In this document: one piece after another, positions 8,679-17,588 of the stretch
Layout of the letters: every line of letters starts with the position of its first letter
Position numbering within the stretch: the first letter of the stretch is position 1
Source: Halobaculum halobium
GTDB taxonomy: Archaea > Halobacteriota > Halobacteria > Halobacteriales > Haloferacaceae
Assembly (NCBI RefSeq): GCF_030127145.1
Contig: NZ_CP126158.1
Span: 1,612,001-1,676,000 of the forward strand
Reading direction: 5' to 3'
DNA length: 64,000 bases
The notes under the pieces: generated by a model
Seen by the model: only the letters and a program-made list of their open reading frames with translations
What the model was told of the DNA's origin: nothing
The model's database searches: none
Translations under genes and position numbers: made by a program

Positions 8679-9749
8679 TCAGGAGGAATGCTCGTCGTCG
8701 GTCTCCGGCGGCGTCCCATCGGGGGGCAGGTCCGGATCCGCGCCGAGCCCCGGGAGCTGTTGTTGGGTGGGAACGCCGTTCTCCGAGAGCAGCCGCACCG
8801 TCTCGGCCAACAGCGCGACGACGAGCGGTCCGACGACGAACCCGATCGCCCCCAGCGTGAGCAGCCCACCGACGAAGCCGACGAAGTACACGGAGACGGG
8901 GAGGTCGGTTGCGCCACCGGCGAGCCGCGGGCGGATCACGGCGTCGGGAATGAACCCGACGAGGATCAGTCCGACGACCAGAACGATCATCGCGCGGAAG
9001 GCGTTGCCGGCGACGAGGTCGACGACCGCCAGCGCGACGACGACGACGCTCGGTCCCAGCACGGGAACGAACTGGAGCACGCCCGCAACGACCGCCAGCG
9101 CGAACGGCGAACTGTACCCAAGCGCCGCGAACGTCACCAGCGCGACGGCGAACGTCGCGATCGCGGTCGCCCCCTGCAGCACGTAGATCGCCCGCAACGT
9201 CGACGCCGTGCGGCGGTGGAGCGCGAACAGGACGTCGTGGTACGCGCCGGGGCACAGCCGCAGCACGGCGACGCGCGGCGCGTTCGGCTTCAACAACAGC
9301 CCGTACACGAGAATGACGAACACGACGAGCTTCAGTGCGATGACGGGGGCCGCCGCTGCGAGCGAGATCGCGAGATCGCGCAGCGTCGCCTGCGCGGCCT
9401 GCAACAGCGGCGCCGTTTCGAGCGCGTACGCGAACGCCCCGATCTCGACAGAGATCCGTTCTGGGATCGCCTCGAAGAACGTCAGTAGGTCCCGACGACG
9501 GCGATACAGCACGAACGCGATCGGCACCGCGAGCGCGACGACGCCGAGAAAGCCCGCGGCCGTCGCCGCGCCCGCGGCGACGCGGTCGGGATAGCTGCGT
9601 CCGCTAACCATCTCGCGGAACGGGTACAACACGTACGCGACGGTGATCGCGAACACAACCGTCGAGAGGACGCTCGCGAGCACGAGCGCCGCGAGGACGA
9701 GAAGCCCGGCCAGCAGCGCCGCGAGCGCGGTCCGCCGACTGGGCTGCAT
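8679..9749 (-). CDS. AI-2E family transporter (PerM/YdiK-like)
   Basis: A 356-residue integral membrane protein with about eight hydrophobic helices, two near the N-terminus, a soluble stretch after RRRRDLLTFFE, then a C-terminal bundle. The conserved family segment GVLQFVPVLGP and the helix GFVVGPLVVALLAE near the C-terminus identify the AI-2E/UPF0118 family. Despite the name, archaeal members are thought to export ions or small solutes; the substrate is unknown. The tail is acidic and proline-rich. The ATG at 9749 gives a short cytoplasmic N-terminus before the first helix; an extended version would add arginine-rich, untypical sequence. Confidence 0.85.
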   Translation of the reverse strand: MQPSRRTALAALLAGLLVLAALVLASVLSTVVFAITVAYVLYPFREMVSGRSYPDRVAAGAATAAGFLGVVALAVPIAFVLYRRRRDLLTFFEAIPERISVEIGAFAYALETAPLLQAAQATLRDLAISLAAAAPVIALKLVVFVILVYGLLLKPNAPRVAVLRLCPGAYHDVLFALHRRTASTLRAIYVLQGATAIATFAVALVTFAALGYSSPFALAVVAGVLQFVPVLGPSVVVVALAVVDLVAGNAFRAMIVLVVGLILVGFIPDAVIRPRLAGGATDLPVSVYFVGFVGGLLTLGAIGFVVGPLVVALLAETVRLLSENGVPTQQQLPGLGADPDLPPDGTPPETDDEHSS

Positions 9750-9904
9750 ACGGCTACACCGCACCCCTCGGTACAAAACGGTTGCCCGTCGGAAGCCGGG
9801 CGACGATCCGTTCGTGGGCTGAGAGACCGTGACCGTCGCTCGCGGGTCGGCGACCGCAACGCGGACGACCGCCTTCCCCACCGCCGGCACTGCGAACCGC
9901 GGGG

Positions 9905-9913
9905 ATTAATTAT
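9905..9913 (+). promoter_or_regulatory. TATA box for the thiamine-type ABC operon
   Basis: ATTAATTAT is centred about 27 bases before the ATG at 9936 in a GC-rich gap, a strong leaderless-promoter arrangement driving the three-gene transporter operon. Confidence 0.65.
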
Positions 9914-9935
9914 CTCCGGGTGTGACCACCGAGTA

Positions 9936-11114
9936 ATGACAGACGCGAACGGACGCAGCAGACGGCGATTCCTCCGGGCGGTTGGGGCCGCAGGCGTCGC
10001 CGGGCTCGCCGGCTGTTCGGCCGAGCCAGTCGCTGAGGAGACGACGAGCGAGCCGACCGATGCGGGCGGCACCGCCGAACCGACCGCGGGGACGACGACG
10101 GGAGAACCGACCGAGTCGATGGCCGACACGCTCGTGGTCGCGACGTATCCGCCGTTCGTGAACGCGCCGTCGACGAGCCCGGGCGCGTGGCTCAAAGAGG
10201 AGTTCGAGTCCGAGTTCGACGCGACGCTCGTGTACCAGACGCCCGACTCCGAGCTCAACTACTACATCGAGCGCGCGGTGCAGGGAGTTGACTTCGAAGC
10301 CGACGTGTACGTCGGGCTCGACACGGGGCAGCTCATCGACGTCGACAGCCAGCGCGGCGAAGGGCAGTTCACGGGCCCGCTGTTCGCGGAAGCGGGCGAC
10401 ATCGCCGGCGGCGACGCGATCAAAGACGGCCTCCGATTCGACCCGCAGAGCCGGGCCGTCCCGTTCGACACCGGCTACGTCTCGCTGGTGTGGAACGCGA
10501 CGATGGACGGCGGCGAGTTCGCCGCCCCCGAGACGTTCGAGGATCTGACGGCCGCCGAGTTCGGAGATGATCTCATCGCGCAGAACCCGACAACCTCGAC
10601 GACCGGCGAGGCGTTCATGCTCCACACCATCGACGCTTTCGGCACAAACGGCTACCTCGACTACTGGGAGCGACTCCAAGACAACGGGATCACCGTGCTC
10701 GGCAACTGGTCGGACTCCTACTCGGCGTACCTCAACGAGGAGGCGCCAATGATCGTCTCGTACTCCACCGACCAGGTGTTCGCCTCCACCGAGGGACAGG
10801 ACCTCGACAAACACCAGATCCGGTTCCTGAACGACCAGGGGTACGCCAACCCGGAGGGGATGGCCCGATTCGCCGACAGCGACGCGCCGCGGCTCGCCCG
10901 ACGATTCATGGAGTTCATGCTCCGGCCGGAGATCCAGGCCGGGATCGCCCAGCGCAACGTCGCGTTCCCGGCGATCGCGGACGCGCCGCTGCCCGAGGAC
11001 TACGCGCAGTACGCCAAGGAGCCGCCCGAGTCGGTCACCTTCACGTACGACGAACTCGAAGCGAACCTCGGCACATGGACCGACCAGTGGGCGCGGCGCT
11101 TCGCCGGCGGGTGA
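9936..11114 (+). CDS. Thiamine-type ABC transporter substrate-binding lipoprotein
   Basis: A 392-residue extracytoplasmic binding protein of the TbpA/ThiB family. The N-terminus has a Tat signal (SRRRFLRA) and a lipobox LAGC with Cys27 as the probable lipid anchor, followed by a Thr/Glu-rich tether to about residue 65, then LVVATYPPF, the start of the periplasmic-type fold. The internal motifs YVGLDTGQL, VPFDTGYVSLVWN and SDSYSAYLNEEAPMIVSYSTD are typical of thiamine/thiamine phosphate binders. It is the first gene of an operon with a fused permease and an ATPase. Substrate assignment is by family; an iron-binding protein of the same fold is the main alternative. Confidence 0.85.
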   Translation: MTDANGRSRRRFLRAVGAAGVAGLAGCSAEPVAEETTSEPTDAGGTAEPTAGTTTGEPTESMADTLVVATYPPFVNAPSTSPGAWLKEEFESEFDATLVYQTPDSELNYYIERAVQGVDFEADVYVGLDTGQLIDVDSQRGEGQFTGPLFAEAGDIAGGDAIKDGLRFDPQSRAVPFDTGYVSLVWNATMDGGEFAAPETFEDLTAAEFGDDLIAQNPTTSTTGEAFMLHTIDAFGTNGYLDYWERLQDNGITVLGNWSDSYSAYLNEEAPMIVSYSTDQVFASTEGQDLDKHQIRFLNDQGYANPEGMARFADSDAPRLARRFMEFMLRPEIQAGIAQRNVAFPAIADAPLPEDYAQYAKEPPESVTFTYDELEANLGTWTDQWARRFAGG

Positions 11115-12847
11115 GCGGAGCTCGACTCGCTCGAGCCCTTCGACGCGCGCGGACGGCCGGTCCCGCGGCACTCGCCGAGCGGTTCGCGCTCCCCCTGCTG
11201 GCGGCCGTCACGGCCCTCCTGCTCGCGCTGCTGTTCTACTACCCGATCGCGACCGTGTTCGTCGACGCCGTCGTCGAGGGCGACCGGGTCACTTTCGGAC
11301 CGCTCGCCGAGGTGCTCACCGACGAGTTCTACCTCGTTCGCGTGCTCGGGTTCACCGCGTACCAGGCGCTGCTGTCGACGGCGCTCAGCGTCGCCCTCGG
11401 GCTGCCGGGCGCGTGGGTGCTCGCGCGCTTCGAGTTCCGCGGTCGCGAGACGCTTCGGTCGGTGACGATGGTGCCGTTCGTCGTCCCCTCGGTGCTGGTC
11501 GCCGCGGCGTTTTACGCCACGTTCGGCGCGAATGGGACGCTCAACGCGGGGCTGTCGGCGCTCGGGCTCCCCGAGCTCGACTTGCTTCCGTCGCTGGGCG
11601 CCATTCTCGTCGCGCACGCCTTTTACAACGCCCCGCTCGTGACGCGCGTCGTCGCCGCGGCGTGGGAGTCCGTCGACGCCGGCGCCGTCGAGACCGCCCG
11701 GTCGCTGGGCGCCTCTCCGCGGCGGGCGTTCCGCGACGTGGTGGTGCCGCAGCTGCTTCCGGCGGTGCTCACCGGCGCGACGCTGACGTTCGTGTTCACG
11801 TTCGCGACGTTCGCCATCCCGCTGGCGCTGGGCGGCTCGCAGTACGCCACCATCGAGGTGTTCATCTACGCGGCCAGACGCCAGTTGGAGTACGGCCGCG
11901 CGGCGTCGCTGGCGGTGTTGGAAACTGGGGTCTCGCTGTCACTGATGGCGGTGTACCTCCGGTACGAGCGCGCGCAGGCCGCCGAGCGCCGCGACACGCG
12001 CGGGTTGATCCGCCGGTCGCTGTGGCCCGAGTCGTGGACCCGCGAGCGGGCCCTTCGCCGGCTCGCGATCGCCGGCTACGCCGTCGTCGTCGCGCTCGTG
12101 TTCGTCGCGCCGCTCGCGAGCATGATCTACGCCAGCGTCAGCGTCGACGGCCGGCTCACGCTCGACGCCTACCGGTTCCTCCTGGAGCGACAGGCGACCG
12201 GTGCGGACTTCCAGGTGAAACCGTTCCCCGCAATCGTCAACTCGCTGCTGTTCGGGGCGGCGACGCTCGCGCTCGCGCTGCCGCTGGGCGTCGCGATGGG
12301 CGTGCTCACGACCAGGCGATTCCGCGGGCGCTGGCTCGTCGACGCGCTGTCGATGGCGCCGCTCGCAGTCTCGGGGATCGTCGTCGGCCTCGGGCTGCTC
12401 CGCGGGCTCGTGTTCGGGGTCGAGGCGTTCGGCTACCGGTTCACCGTCACGGGCGCCGTCGCCATCGTCGCCGCCCACGCGGTCGGCGCCTACCCGTTCG
12501 TCGTGCGGACGGTGGCCCCGCCGCTGGACCGCCTCGACCGGGCGCTCGTCGAGTCGGCGCGGGCGCTCGGCGCCTCCCGCGCGCGGACCGTGCTCGACGT
12601 CGAGTTGCCGCTCGTGTGGCCGGGGATCGTCGCCGGCGCGGCCTTCGCGTTCGCCATCTCCATCGGCGAGTTCGACGCCACCGTCATCCTCGCGGAGGGC
12701 GGCGGCACCGACACTATGCCCGTCGCCGTCGAGCGGTTCATCGGTCGGCGGCTCGGCCCCGCGACCGCGATGGGGACGGTGTTGCTGGCGGTGACGGCGG
12801 CCTCGTTCGTCGTCATCGAGCGCGTCGGGGGTGAGTTCCGTGGGTGA
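11111..12847 (+). CDS. Thiamine-type ABC transporter permease (two fused transmembrane domains)
   Basis: A membrane protein of about 578 residues with roughly twelve helices arranged as two binding-protein-dependent permease domains, as in ThiP and iron(III) permeases. Each half has an EAA-type coupling loop: AVETARSLGASPRRAFRDV in the first and ALVESARALGASRARTVLDV in the second. I chose the GTG at 11111, which overlaps the previous stop as GTGA and gives translational coupling; the ATG at 11075 would overlap the binding-protein gene by 40 bases. It overlaps the ATPase gene by 17 bases. It should work with the 9936 and 12831 products at the membrane. Confidence 0.87.
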   Translation: MSGARLARALRRARTAGPAALAERFALPLLAAVTALLLALLFYYPIATVFVDAVVEGDRVTFGPLAEVLTDEFYLVRVLGFTAYQALLSTALSVALGLPGAWVLARFEFRGRETLRSVTMVPFVVPSVLVAAAFYATFGANGTLNAGLSALGLPELDLLPSLGAILVAHAFYNAPLVTRVVAAAWESVDAGAVETARSLGASPRRAFRDVVVPQLLPAVLTGATLTFVFTFATFAIPLALGGSQYATIEVFIYAARRQLEYGRAASLAVLETGVSLSLMAVYLRYERAQAAERRDTRGLIRRSLWPESWTRERALRRLAIAGYAVVVALVFVAPLASMIYASVSVDGRLTLDAYRFLLERQATGADFQVKPFPAIVNSLLFGAATLALALPLGVAMGVLTTRRFRGRWLVDALSMAPLAVSGIVVGLGLLRGLVFGVEAFGYRFTVTGAVAIVAAHAVGAYPFVVRTVAPPLDRLDRALVESARALGASRARTVLDVELPLVWPGIVAGAAFAFAISIGEFDATVILAEGGGTDTMPVAVERFIGRRLGPATAMGTVLLAVTAASFVVIERVGGEFRG

Positions 12848-14057
12848 CGACAGCACCACCCACGTTCGAGTGGAAGATCTCCGCGTCGAATACGGTTCGA
12901 CGACCGCGCTCGACGGCGTCGACCTTCGCGTCACCGAGGGGGAGTTCTTCACCCTCGTTGGCCCCTCCGGGTGCGGGAAGACCACCACGCTCCGCTGTCT
13001 CGCGGGGTTCGAGGAGCCGACCGCGGGGGCCGTCCACATCGGCGGCGAGTCGATGGCCGGGGTTCCACCCGAAGCCAGGGGGGTCGGCGTCGTGTTCCAG
13101 AGCTACGCGCTGTTCCCGCACATGACCGTCGGCGAGAACGTCGCGTACGGTCTCCGATTCGCGGAGCCGCCCGCGGGGACGACGAAGTCCGAGCGCGTCG
13201 CCGAGTTGCTCGACCTCGTCGACCTGCCTGAGTTCGCCGACCGCGACCCGGACACGCTGTCGGGCGGGCAACAGCAGCGGGTGGCGCTCGCCCGGGCACT
13301 CGCGCCCGAGCCGCGACTGCTCCTGCTCGACGAGCCGATGTCGGCGCTGGACGCGCGCCTTCGCGAGCGCCTCCGGGTACAGGTGCGGGAGATCCAGCGC
13401 GAACTCGACATCACGACCGTGTACGTCACCCACGATCAAGAGGAGGCGCTGTCGGTCTCCGACCGCGTCGCCGTCGTCAACGACGGTCGGATCGAACAGG
13501 TCGGCCCGCCGCGGGCGCTGTACGACGCGCCGGCGACTCGGTTCGTCGCGGAGTTCCTCGGCGACAACAACGTGTTCGCGGGCGCCGTCGTCGACGACGC
13601 CAGCGGGTCGGTCCCCACGGGTGTTGCCGGCGGCGACGCCCGATCGTCGCCGGCGCTTCGGATCGAGGGGGGTGGAGGTGAGTCCCTCCCGCTTCCAGTC
13701 GAAGCTGAGGTCGGTCCCCGCGAAGGGGACCGACTCGTCGTCTGTATCCGCCCCGAACGGATCCGGGTTCGCTCCGGCAAGAGCGCGGACACGAGTAAGA
13801 CGGAACGCCCGACTGCGTCGTCACGGTCGGCGAGCGCCGACCAGTCGGCTGGAGGTCCGACGGACGATGGCGCCAGCGCGACGCTGTCTGCGACCGTCAC
13901 CCACACCGAGTTCCTCGGGGACGCGACCCGGGTCGGCTGCGAGTGGAACGGCGTCGAGGTGGTCGCACAGACCGCTGGGGACCGGTCGTTCGCGGTCGGG
14001 GAGGCGGTGACGCTCGCCGTCGACGCCGCGGACGTGCATGTGGTCGAACGTGAGTGA
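12831..14057 (+). CDS. Thiamine-type ABC transporter ATP-binding protein
   Basis: A 408-residue ATPase with a GTG start inside the end of the permease gene. Walker A is GPSGCGKTT, the Q-loop VFQSYALF, the signature LSGGQQQR, Walker B LLLLDEPMSALD and the switch histidine VTHDQEE. A long C-terminal half (about residues 240-408) holds an OB/TOBE-like regulatory region broken by a hydrophilic Ser/Thr/Asp linker at about 320-350. The POT/CysA/ThiQ-like architecture fits the importer encoded upstream. It could also energise a second permease, but the overlapping genes argue for a dedicated system. Confidence 0.87.
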   Translation: MSSVGDDSTTHVRVEDLRVEYGSTTALDGVDLRVTEGEFFTLVGPSGCGKTTTLRCLAGFEEPTAGAVHIGGESMAGVPPEARGVGVVFQSYALFPHMTVGENVAYGLRFAEPPAGTTKSERVAELLDLVDLPEFADRDPDTLSGGQQQRVALARALAPEPRLLLLDEPMSALDARLRERLRVQVREIQRELDITTVYVTHDQEEALSVSDRVAVVNDGRIEQVGPPRALYDAPATRFVAEFLGDNNVFAGAVVDDASGSVPTGVAGGDARSSPALRIEGGGGESLPLPVEAEVGPREGDRLVVCIRPERIRVRSGKSADTSKTERPTASSRSASADQSAGGPTDDGASATLSATVTHTEFLGDATRVGCEWNGVEVVAQTAGDRSFAVGEAVTLAVDAADVHVVERE

Positions 14058-14134
14058 GCGGACGGGCGTCGACCGACCCGTCGCGACCGCCTCGACTCCC
14101 GTGGTTTTTCACAGCCCGCTGAGTCACGGGTCCC

Positions 14135-14446
14135 GTGAGCGAGACCGATGTGAGCGGCGGCTGGGACAGATCGATACAAGACCTGCTGCTCGTCTGGCTG
14201 GTCACAGTCGTCTCGGCGGGTTTCCTGCTACTCGCCGGCGTGCTCGAACCGCTGATGGTGCTGATCGTCGGCGGGAGCCTCCTCGGCGGGGTGTCGATCC
14301 TGCTGGGCCGCGGGCCGCTCACCGTCGGCGAATCGACTCAGTCAGCCGACGAGGACCGCCCCGATACTGGGAGCGACGGCGGCCCGAGTGGAAACGACGG
14401 CAGCCGAGGTGGGAACGACGGCGGCGACAAATCGACAGACCGATGA
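14135..14446 (+). CDS. Small membrane protein with hydrophilic tail
   Basis: Begins at GTG 14135 and encodes 103 residues: a short N-terminus, two adjacent transmembrane helices (about 17-58), then a Ser/Gly/Asp-rich tail with repeated GNDG. A T-rich stretch about 28 bases upstream may be its TATA box or the terminator of the ABC operon. I do not recognise a family. The helices and acidic tail support a real haloarchaeal membrane protein; the exact start is uncertain. Confidence 0.55.
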   Translation: MSETDVSGGWDRSIQDLLLVWLVTVVSAGFLLLAGVLEPLMVLIVGGSLLGGVSILLGRGPLTVGESTQSADEDRPDTGSDGGPSGNDGSRGGNDGGDKSTDR

Positions 14447-14464
14447 ACCGGGCGCGACCGCCGG

Positions 14465-15157
14465 TTACGGCGCCACGCCGACGGTGAGCAGCGTGCCGAG
14501 TTCGCGGTAGCGCTCAACCATGGCCTCGCGCGTGTCCCAGTTTTCCGTCGGGAACGCTTCAGCCGGCGGGATCTCAGTTTCCCGGTCGGGGACGCTGTCC
14601 TGTTCGGCGACGGACAGTCCGGCCTCGCGGAACGCCGCTCGGTACTGGTCGGCGTCCCAGCGGGTCATGTCGACGGAGATGTGCTCCTGCCAGTCGTGGC
14701 TGTGGACGTTTTCCTCGTAGTAGTTGACCGCGCAGTAGAACGTGCCGCCGGGCTTCAGGACGCGCGCGACCTCCCGGAGCGTCTCGTGTGGGTCGGCGCT
14801 GTAGTAGAACGCCTCCATCGTGAAGGCGTGGTCCAGCGAGTCGTCAGCGAACGGGAGGTGACCGAAGTCGCCGACGACGAAGCCGAGTTGGGCTGCCGGC
14901 GACGCGTCGACGGCGTACTCGCGAGCGTTGCGCGCCATCTCGGGAGCGCCGTCGAGGCCGTAGCCGCGGGCCATCCCGGCCGACTCTGCGAGCGCGCGAA
15001 GCGCGTAGCCGCTGCCGGTTCCCAGGTCGAGGACGCGGTCACCGTCCTCGATCGGCATCCGTGCGAGCGCGTGCTTCGCGGTGTGCCAGTGGCGCTCCTC
15101 CATTCCCTTGTCGCGGCCGTCGGCGGCCCACGAGTCGAACTCGTCGCGAACGCTCAT
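14465..15157 (-). CDS. Class I SAM-dependent methyltransferase
   Basis: A 230-residue cytoplasmic methyltransferase. The SAM-binding motif I is VLDLGTGSGYALRAL, followed by the acidic motif II loop YGLDGAPEM, GDFGHLPFADDSLDHAF (motif IV region) and VLKPGGTFYCAVNYYEEN. This is the UbiE/type 11 pattern, which methylates small molecules or quinones, but the substrate is not determined by sequence. The ATG at 15157 (MSVRDEFDSW) was preferred over an in-frame ATG seven codons earlier because the N-terminus matches related proteins. It is convergent with the small membrane protein gene. Confidence 0.85.
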   Translation of the reverse strand: MSVRDEFDSWAADGRDKGMEERHWHTAKHALARMPIEDGDRVLDLGTGSGYALRALAESAGMARGYGLDGAPEMARNAREYAVDASPAAQLGFVVGDFGHLPFADDSLDHAFTMEAFYYSADPHETLREVARVLKPGGTFYCAVNYYEENVHSHDWQEHISVDMTRWDADQYRAAFREAGLSVAEQDSVPDRETEIPPAEAFPTENWDTREAMVERYRELGTLLTVGVAP

Positions 15158-15341
15158 GTCGTGGCAGTCGACGGCCACGACCTAAGGGTCCGCCGGTGTC
15201 GGACCGGCGCCGGGCTCGACGGAGATGCCCCCTAGCCGGCAGAGAACCGGAAGGGGGAGCCGGCAGGGAACGGCGGTCGAGATCCACGTGACGGGGCGTG
15301 ACGAGGTGGGGCTTTAGGAGGGATGCGGGCATAGCGAGGGT

Positions 15342-15770
15342 ATGCACGTCCGGGACGCGGTGGAGGCGGACGCCGAGGCGCTGGCGGCCATCGCGGACGC
15401 GCCGTCGGACGCGATGCGGGGCCTGGTCCACGACCGGACGGTTCGCGTCGCCGTCGAGGAGGCCGCCGCCACGGACCCGAACGAGGACGTCGACGCCGAC
15501 CCCGACGACCTCCTTGGATTCGTCAGCTTCGACGTCCGCGGCGACACCGTCCACGTCACCCAGTTCGGCGGCACCCGCGGGGCCGCCGAACAGCTGCTTG
15601 CCGAGCCCCTCCGGTTCGCCGCCAGCGAGAGCATGGGGGTCGAACTGCTCGTCGTCGAGGGCGAGACGGAACTCCGGGAGGCGGCCGAGTCGGCCGGCTT
15701 CGTCGAGTCGGGGGCGGGGCCGCGGTTCGAGGGGAAGGCGACGACGCGCTACCGAGTGGAGAAGGCGTGA
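15342..15770 (+). CDS. GNAT-like acetyltransferase domain protein
   Basis: A 142-residue single-domain protein. The N-terminus HVRDAVEADAEALAAIADAP is the usual first strand and helix of GNAT folds, and LLGFVSFDVRGDTVHVTQFGGTRGAAEQLLAEPLRFA corresponds to the central strands and the acetyl-CoA loop. The canonical Q/RxxGxG/A signature is degenerate (GGTRGAAEQL), so catalysis is uncertain. An acidic insert near residues 45-58 is haloarchaeal in style. A TATA-like GCTTTAGG lies about 29 bases before the ATG. Substrate unknown. Confidence 0.75.
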   Translation: MHVRDAVEADAEALAAIADAPSDAMRGLVHDRTVRVAVEEAAATDPNEDVDADPDDLLGFVSFDVRGDTVHVTQFGGTRGAAEQLLAEPLRFAASESMGVELLVVEGETELREAAESAGFVESGAGPRFEGKATTRYRVEKA

Positions 15771-15813
15771 CGACGGATCGCCTGAAGGCGCGACCACGCC
15801 GACGCCGTCGGGG

Positions 15814-15999
15814 TCAGTCGTCGCTCGGAACCTCGGGGTCACTGAGGGAGGCGTCGGGAGCGAACACGACGCCCGGATCGAGGTCGTCGAGCGGTTCGCC
15901 CGCGCGAACCCGGTCGGGCCAGTCGTGGTTTGCCAGCGCGCCGGCCCCCAACGTGACCACCAGGGGTCGGTCGGTAGGCTCCGTCTGACGGCCGATCAC
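15814..15999 (-). CDS. Small acidic protein translationally coupled to dp1
   Basis: A 61-residue frame starting at GTG 15999 inside the last codons of dp1; start and stop overlap as GTGA, the pattern used throughout this genome for coupled genes. The product has no cysteines or membrane segment; it has a hydrophobic start (PLVVTLGAGALANHDW) and an acidic, Asp/Pro-rich end. I recognise no family. The tight overlap and haloarchaeal composition support a real gene, but its short length leaves doubt. Confidence 0.5.
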   Translation of the reverse strand: MIGRQTEPTDRPLVVTLGAGALANHDWPDRVRAGEPLDDLDPGVVFAPDASLSDPEVPSDD

Positions 16000-17588
16000 A
16001 CGAACTTCCGGACAGTCATGTCGAGCGTATCGAGATCGAGGATCGGCGCGTGAGCGACGTCAGGGTCGATGTTGACGGACTTCTGGAAGTCGGTCTGGGC
16101 CTGCCAGCAGCCGGAGTTGACCGCGAGGACGTTGTGGTACTTCCCCCATCCGAGCTTGTGGACGTGGCCGGTGTGGAACACGTCCGGCACCTCGTCGATA
16201 ACGAGGTAGTCGCGCTCCTCGGGGGCCACGCGGGTCTTGCCGCCGAACTGCGGAGCGACGTGGCGCTTCTTGAGAAGCTGGTACATCGCCTTGTGCGGAT
16301 CGTCGTAGCTGGCCTTCTCCTCGGGTAACTCCGCGATAACCTCGTCCAGCGAGACGCCGTGATACATCAGGATCGAGACGCCCTCGACGTCGACCATCGC
16401 GGGGTTGGACACGATCTGTGGGTCGTGCGCGCTCATGATCTCTCGAAGCTCCTCGTCGAACCCCGGCTGCGGCTCGGCGAGTCGAACCGCGTCGTGGTTT
16501 CCGGGGATCATCACGATCTCCATGTCACCGGGCACCTCCTTCAGGTGCTCCGAGAACGTCTCGTACTGGTCGTAGATGTCGATGATGTCGAGTTCCTCGT
16601 CTTGGTTCGGGTAGACCCCCACGCCTTCGACCATGTCGCCCGCGATGAGGAGGTACTCGACCGATTCGGCGTCCTCGGTGTGGAGCCAGTCGGCGAAGCG
16701 CGACCACGCGTCCGCGAGAAACTCCTGAGACCCGACGTGCACGTCCGAGATCAGCGCCGCCTGGACGTGACGGTCGGCGGTGCTCGGCCGGTAAGTGCGC
16801 GGAACGTCGGGGAAGTGGATCGCGTCGACGAAGACGATCCCCGCGTCGTCGGCGAGCGTTCCGGACACGGCGATGCACTCGTCCATGAGGAGCTCGTCGA
16901 CCAGGTCCGCGATGTCCCGGTCTTTCATCACCAGACACGGGAACGTGCCGGTGGTGTCCTCGAGTTCGATGAGCCAGTGGCCCGACGCGGTCGACCGGAT
17001 GTCGTTGACCAGGCCGATCATCTCCACGTCGGCGCCGCCGCCCATCGCTTCGATCGAGTCTGCGGGCCGGTGGTTGACGCGCCCCCGGAGCTGTCCGGAG
17101 AGCCGTTCGTACCGGTCGCGGAACACGCCGACGAACTCGTCGTACGCGCCCGTCCCGGTCGACTCCCCGGTCATATCGTTCGCGACGACGGGCTGCTGTG
17201 GGGACCGATCGCCGGCCGGATACCCCCCCGTTTCGTCTGGAACAGCGCCGGCGTCCTGTTTGGATTTCCGCCCGGCCGTTCCAGTCGAAACAGAGGGGTT
17301 TGACGGCGGAGCGTCGTTCGTCGACGGCGGCGATCCCGAATTCGCCGACGCAGCGGGCGGGGTCGCGTCCGCGACCTGTTCGGGGTCCGGAAGGGGATCG
17401 CTTTCGACCGCCTCGCGGACGTGGTCGGCGGTGAGAACGAGCGCGTCCTCCGGCGCAGTTTCGATGGCGGCTTCGAGTGCGAGATCCGGCGTCGCCGATT
17501 CGGCGATGAGGGTGACGGCCTCCCGTTCGGCGTTGTACCCGCGGCGGGCGAGCGCCTGTACGATTCGAGAGGACGTCTCCAGCGGCAC
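15996..17588 (-). CDS. polB: DNA polymerase D small subunit DP1
   Basis: DP1 is the 3'-5' proofreading exonuclease subunit of the archaeal replicative polymerase PolD. The 530-residue product has an N-terminal helical domain (MPLETSSRIVQALARRGYNAEREA), a Ser/Pro/Thr-rich linker at about 70-145, an OB fold (about 185-255), and a calcineurin-like phosphoesterase domain with DVHVGS near 282, GDMVEGVG, PGNHD and GHVHK. I chose the GTG at 17588 because family proteins begin MPLET; an upstream TTG at 17615 would add nine residues. The linker DNA contains two origin-recognition-box-like sequences. It lies beside the signal peptidase and orc1, the usual haloarchaeal oriC1 neighbourhood. Confidence 0.95.
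   Translation of the reverse strand: MPLETSSRIVQALARRGYNAEREAVTLIAESATPDLALEAAIETAPEDALVLTADHVREAVESDPLPDPEQVADATPPAASANSGSPPSTNDAPPSNPSVSTGTAGRKSKQDAGAVPDETGGYPAGDRSPQQPVVANDMTGESTGTGAYDEFVGVFRDRYERLSGQLRGRVNHRPADSIEAMGGGADVEMIGLVNDIRSTASGHWLIELEDTTGTFPCLVMKDRDIADLVDELLMDECIAVSGTLADDAGIVFVDAIHFPDVPRTYRPSTADRHVQAALISDVHVGSQEFLADAWSRFADWLHTEDAESVEYLLIAGDMVEGVGVYPNQDEELDIIDIYDQYETFSEHLKEVPGDMEIVMIPGNHDAVRLAEPQPGFDEELREIMSAHDPQIVSNPAMVDVEGVSILMYHGVSLDEVIAELPEEKASYDDPHKAMYQLLKKRHVAPQFGGKTRVAPEERDYLVIDEVPDVFHTGHVHKLGWGKYHNVLAVNSGCWQAQTDFQKSVNIDPDVAHAPILDLDTLDMTVRKFV
17220..17244 (-). promoter_or_regulatory. Origin-recognition-box-like site inside dp1 (leftward)
   Basis: On the minus strand the site reads TTCCAGACGAAAC followed by a seven-G run and TAT. 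It matches the ORB layout seen at 20921 and 21109 (TTCCA, three bases, GAAAC, purines, G-run). Its G-run points away from the partner site at 17278. Confidence 0.6.
17278..17302 (+). promoter_or_regulatory. Origin-recognition-box-like site inside dp1 (rightward)
   Basis: GTTCCAGTCGAAACAGAGGG continues with GTTTG, and is almost identical to ORBs at the origin. It forms an inverted pair with the 17220 site across 33 bases, in the part of dp1 that encodes the poorly conserved linker. Confidence 0.62.

Noticed and set aside
9815-9900. GCTGAGAGACC near the thiamine-type operon, reminiscent of a TPP riboswitch
   Set aside because: The second conserved half (GAACCTGAT-type sequence and its pairing partners) is missing, and the operon has a leaderless promoter downstream of this site.
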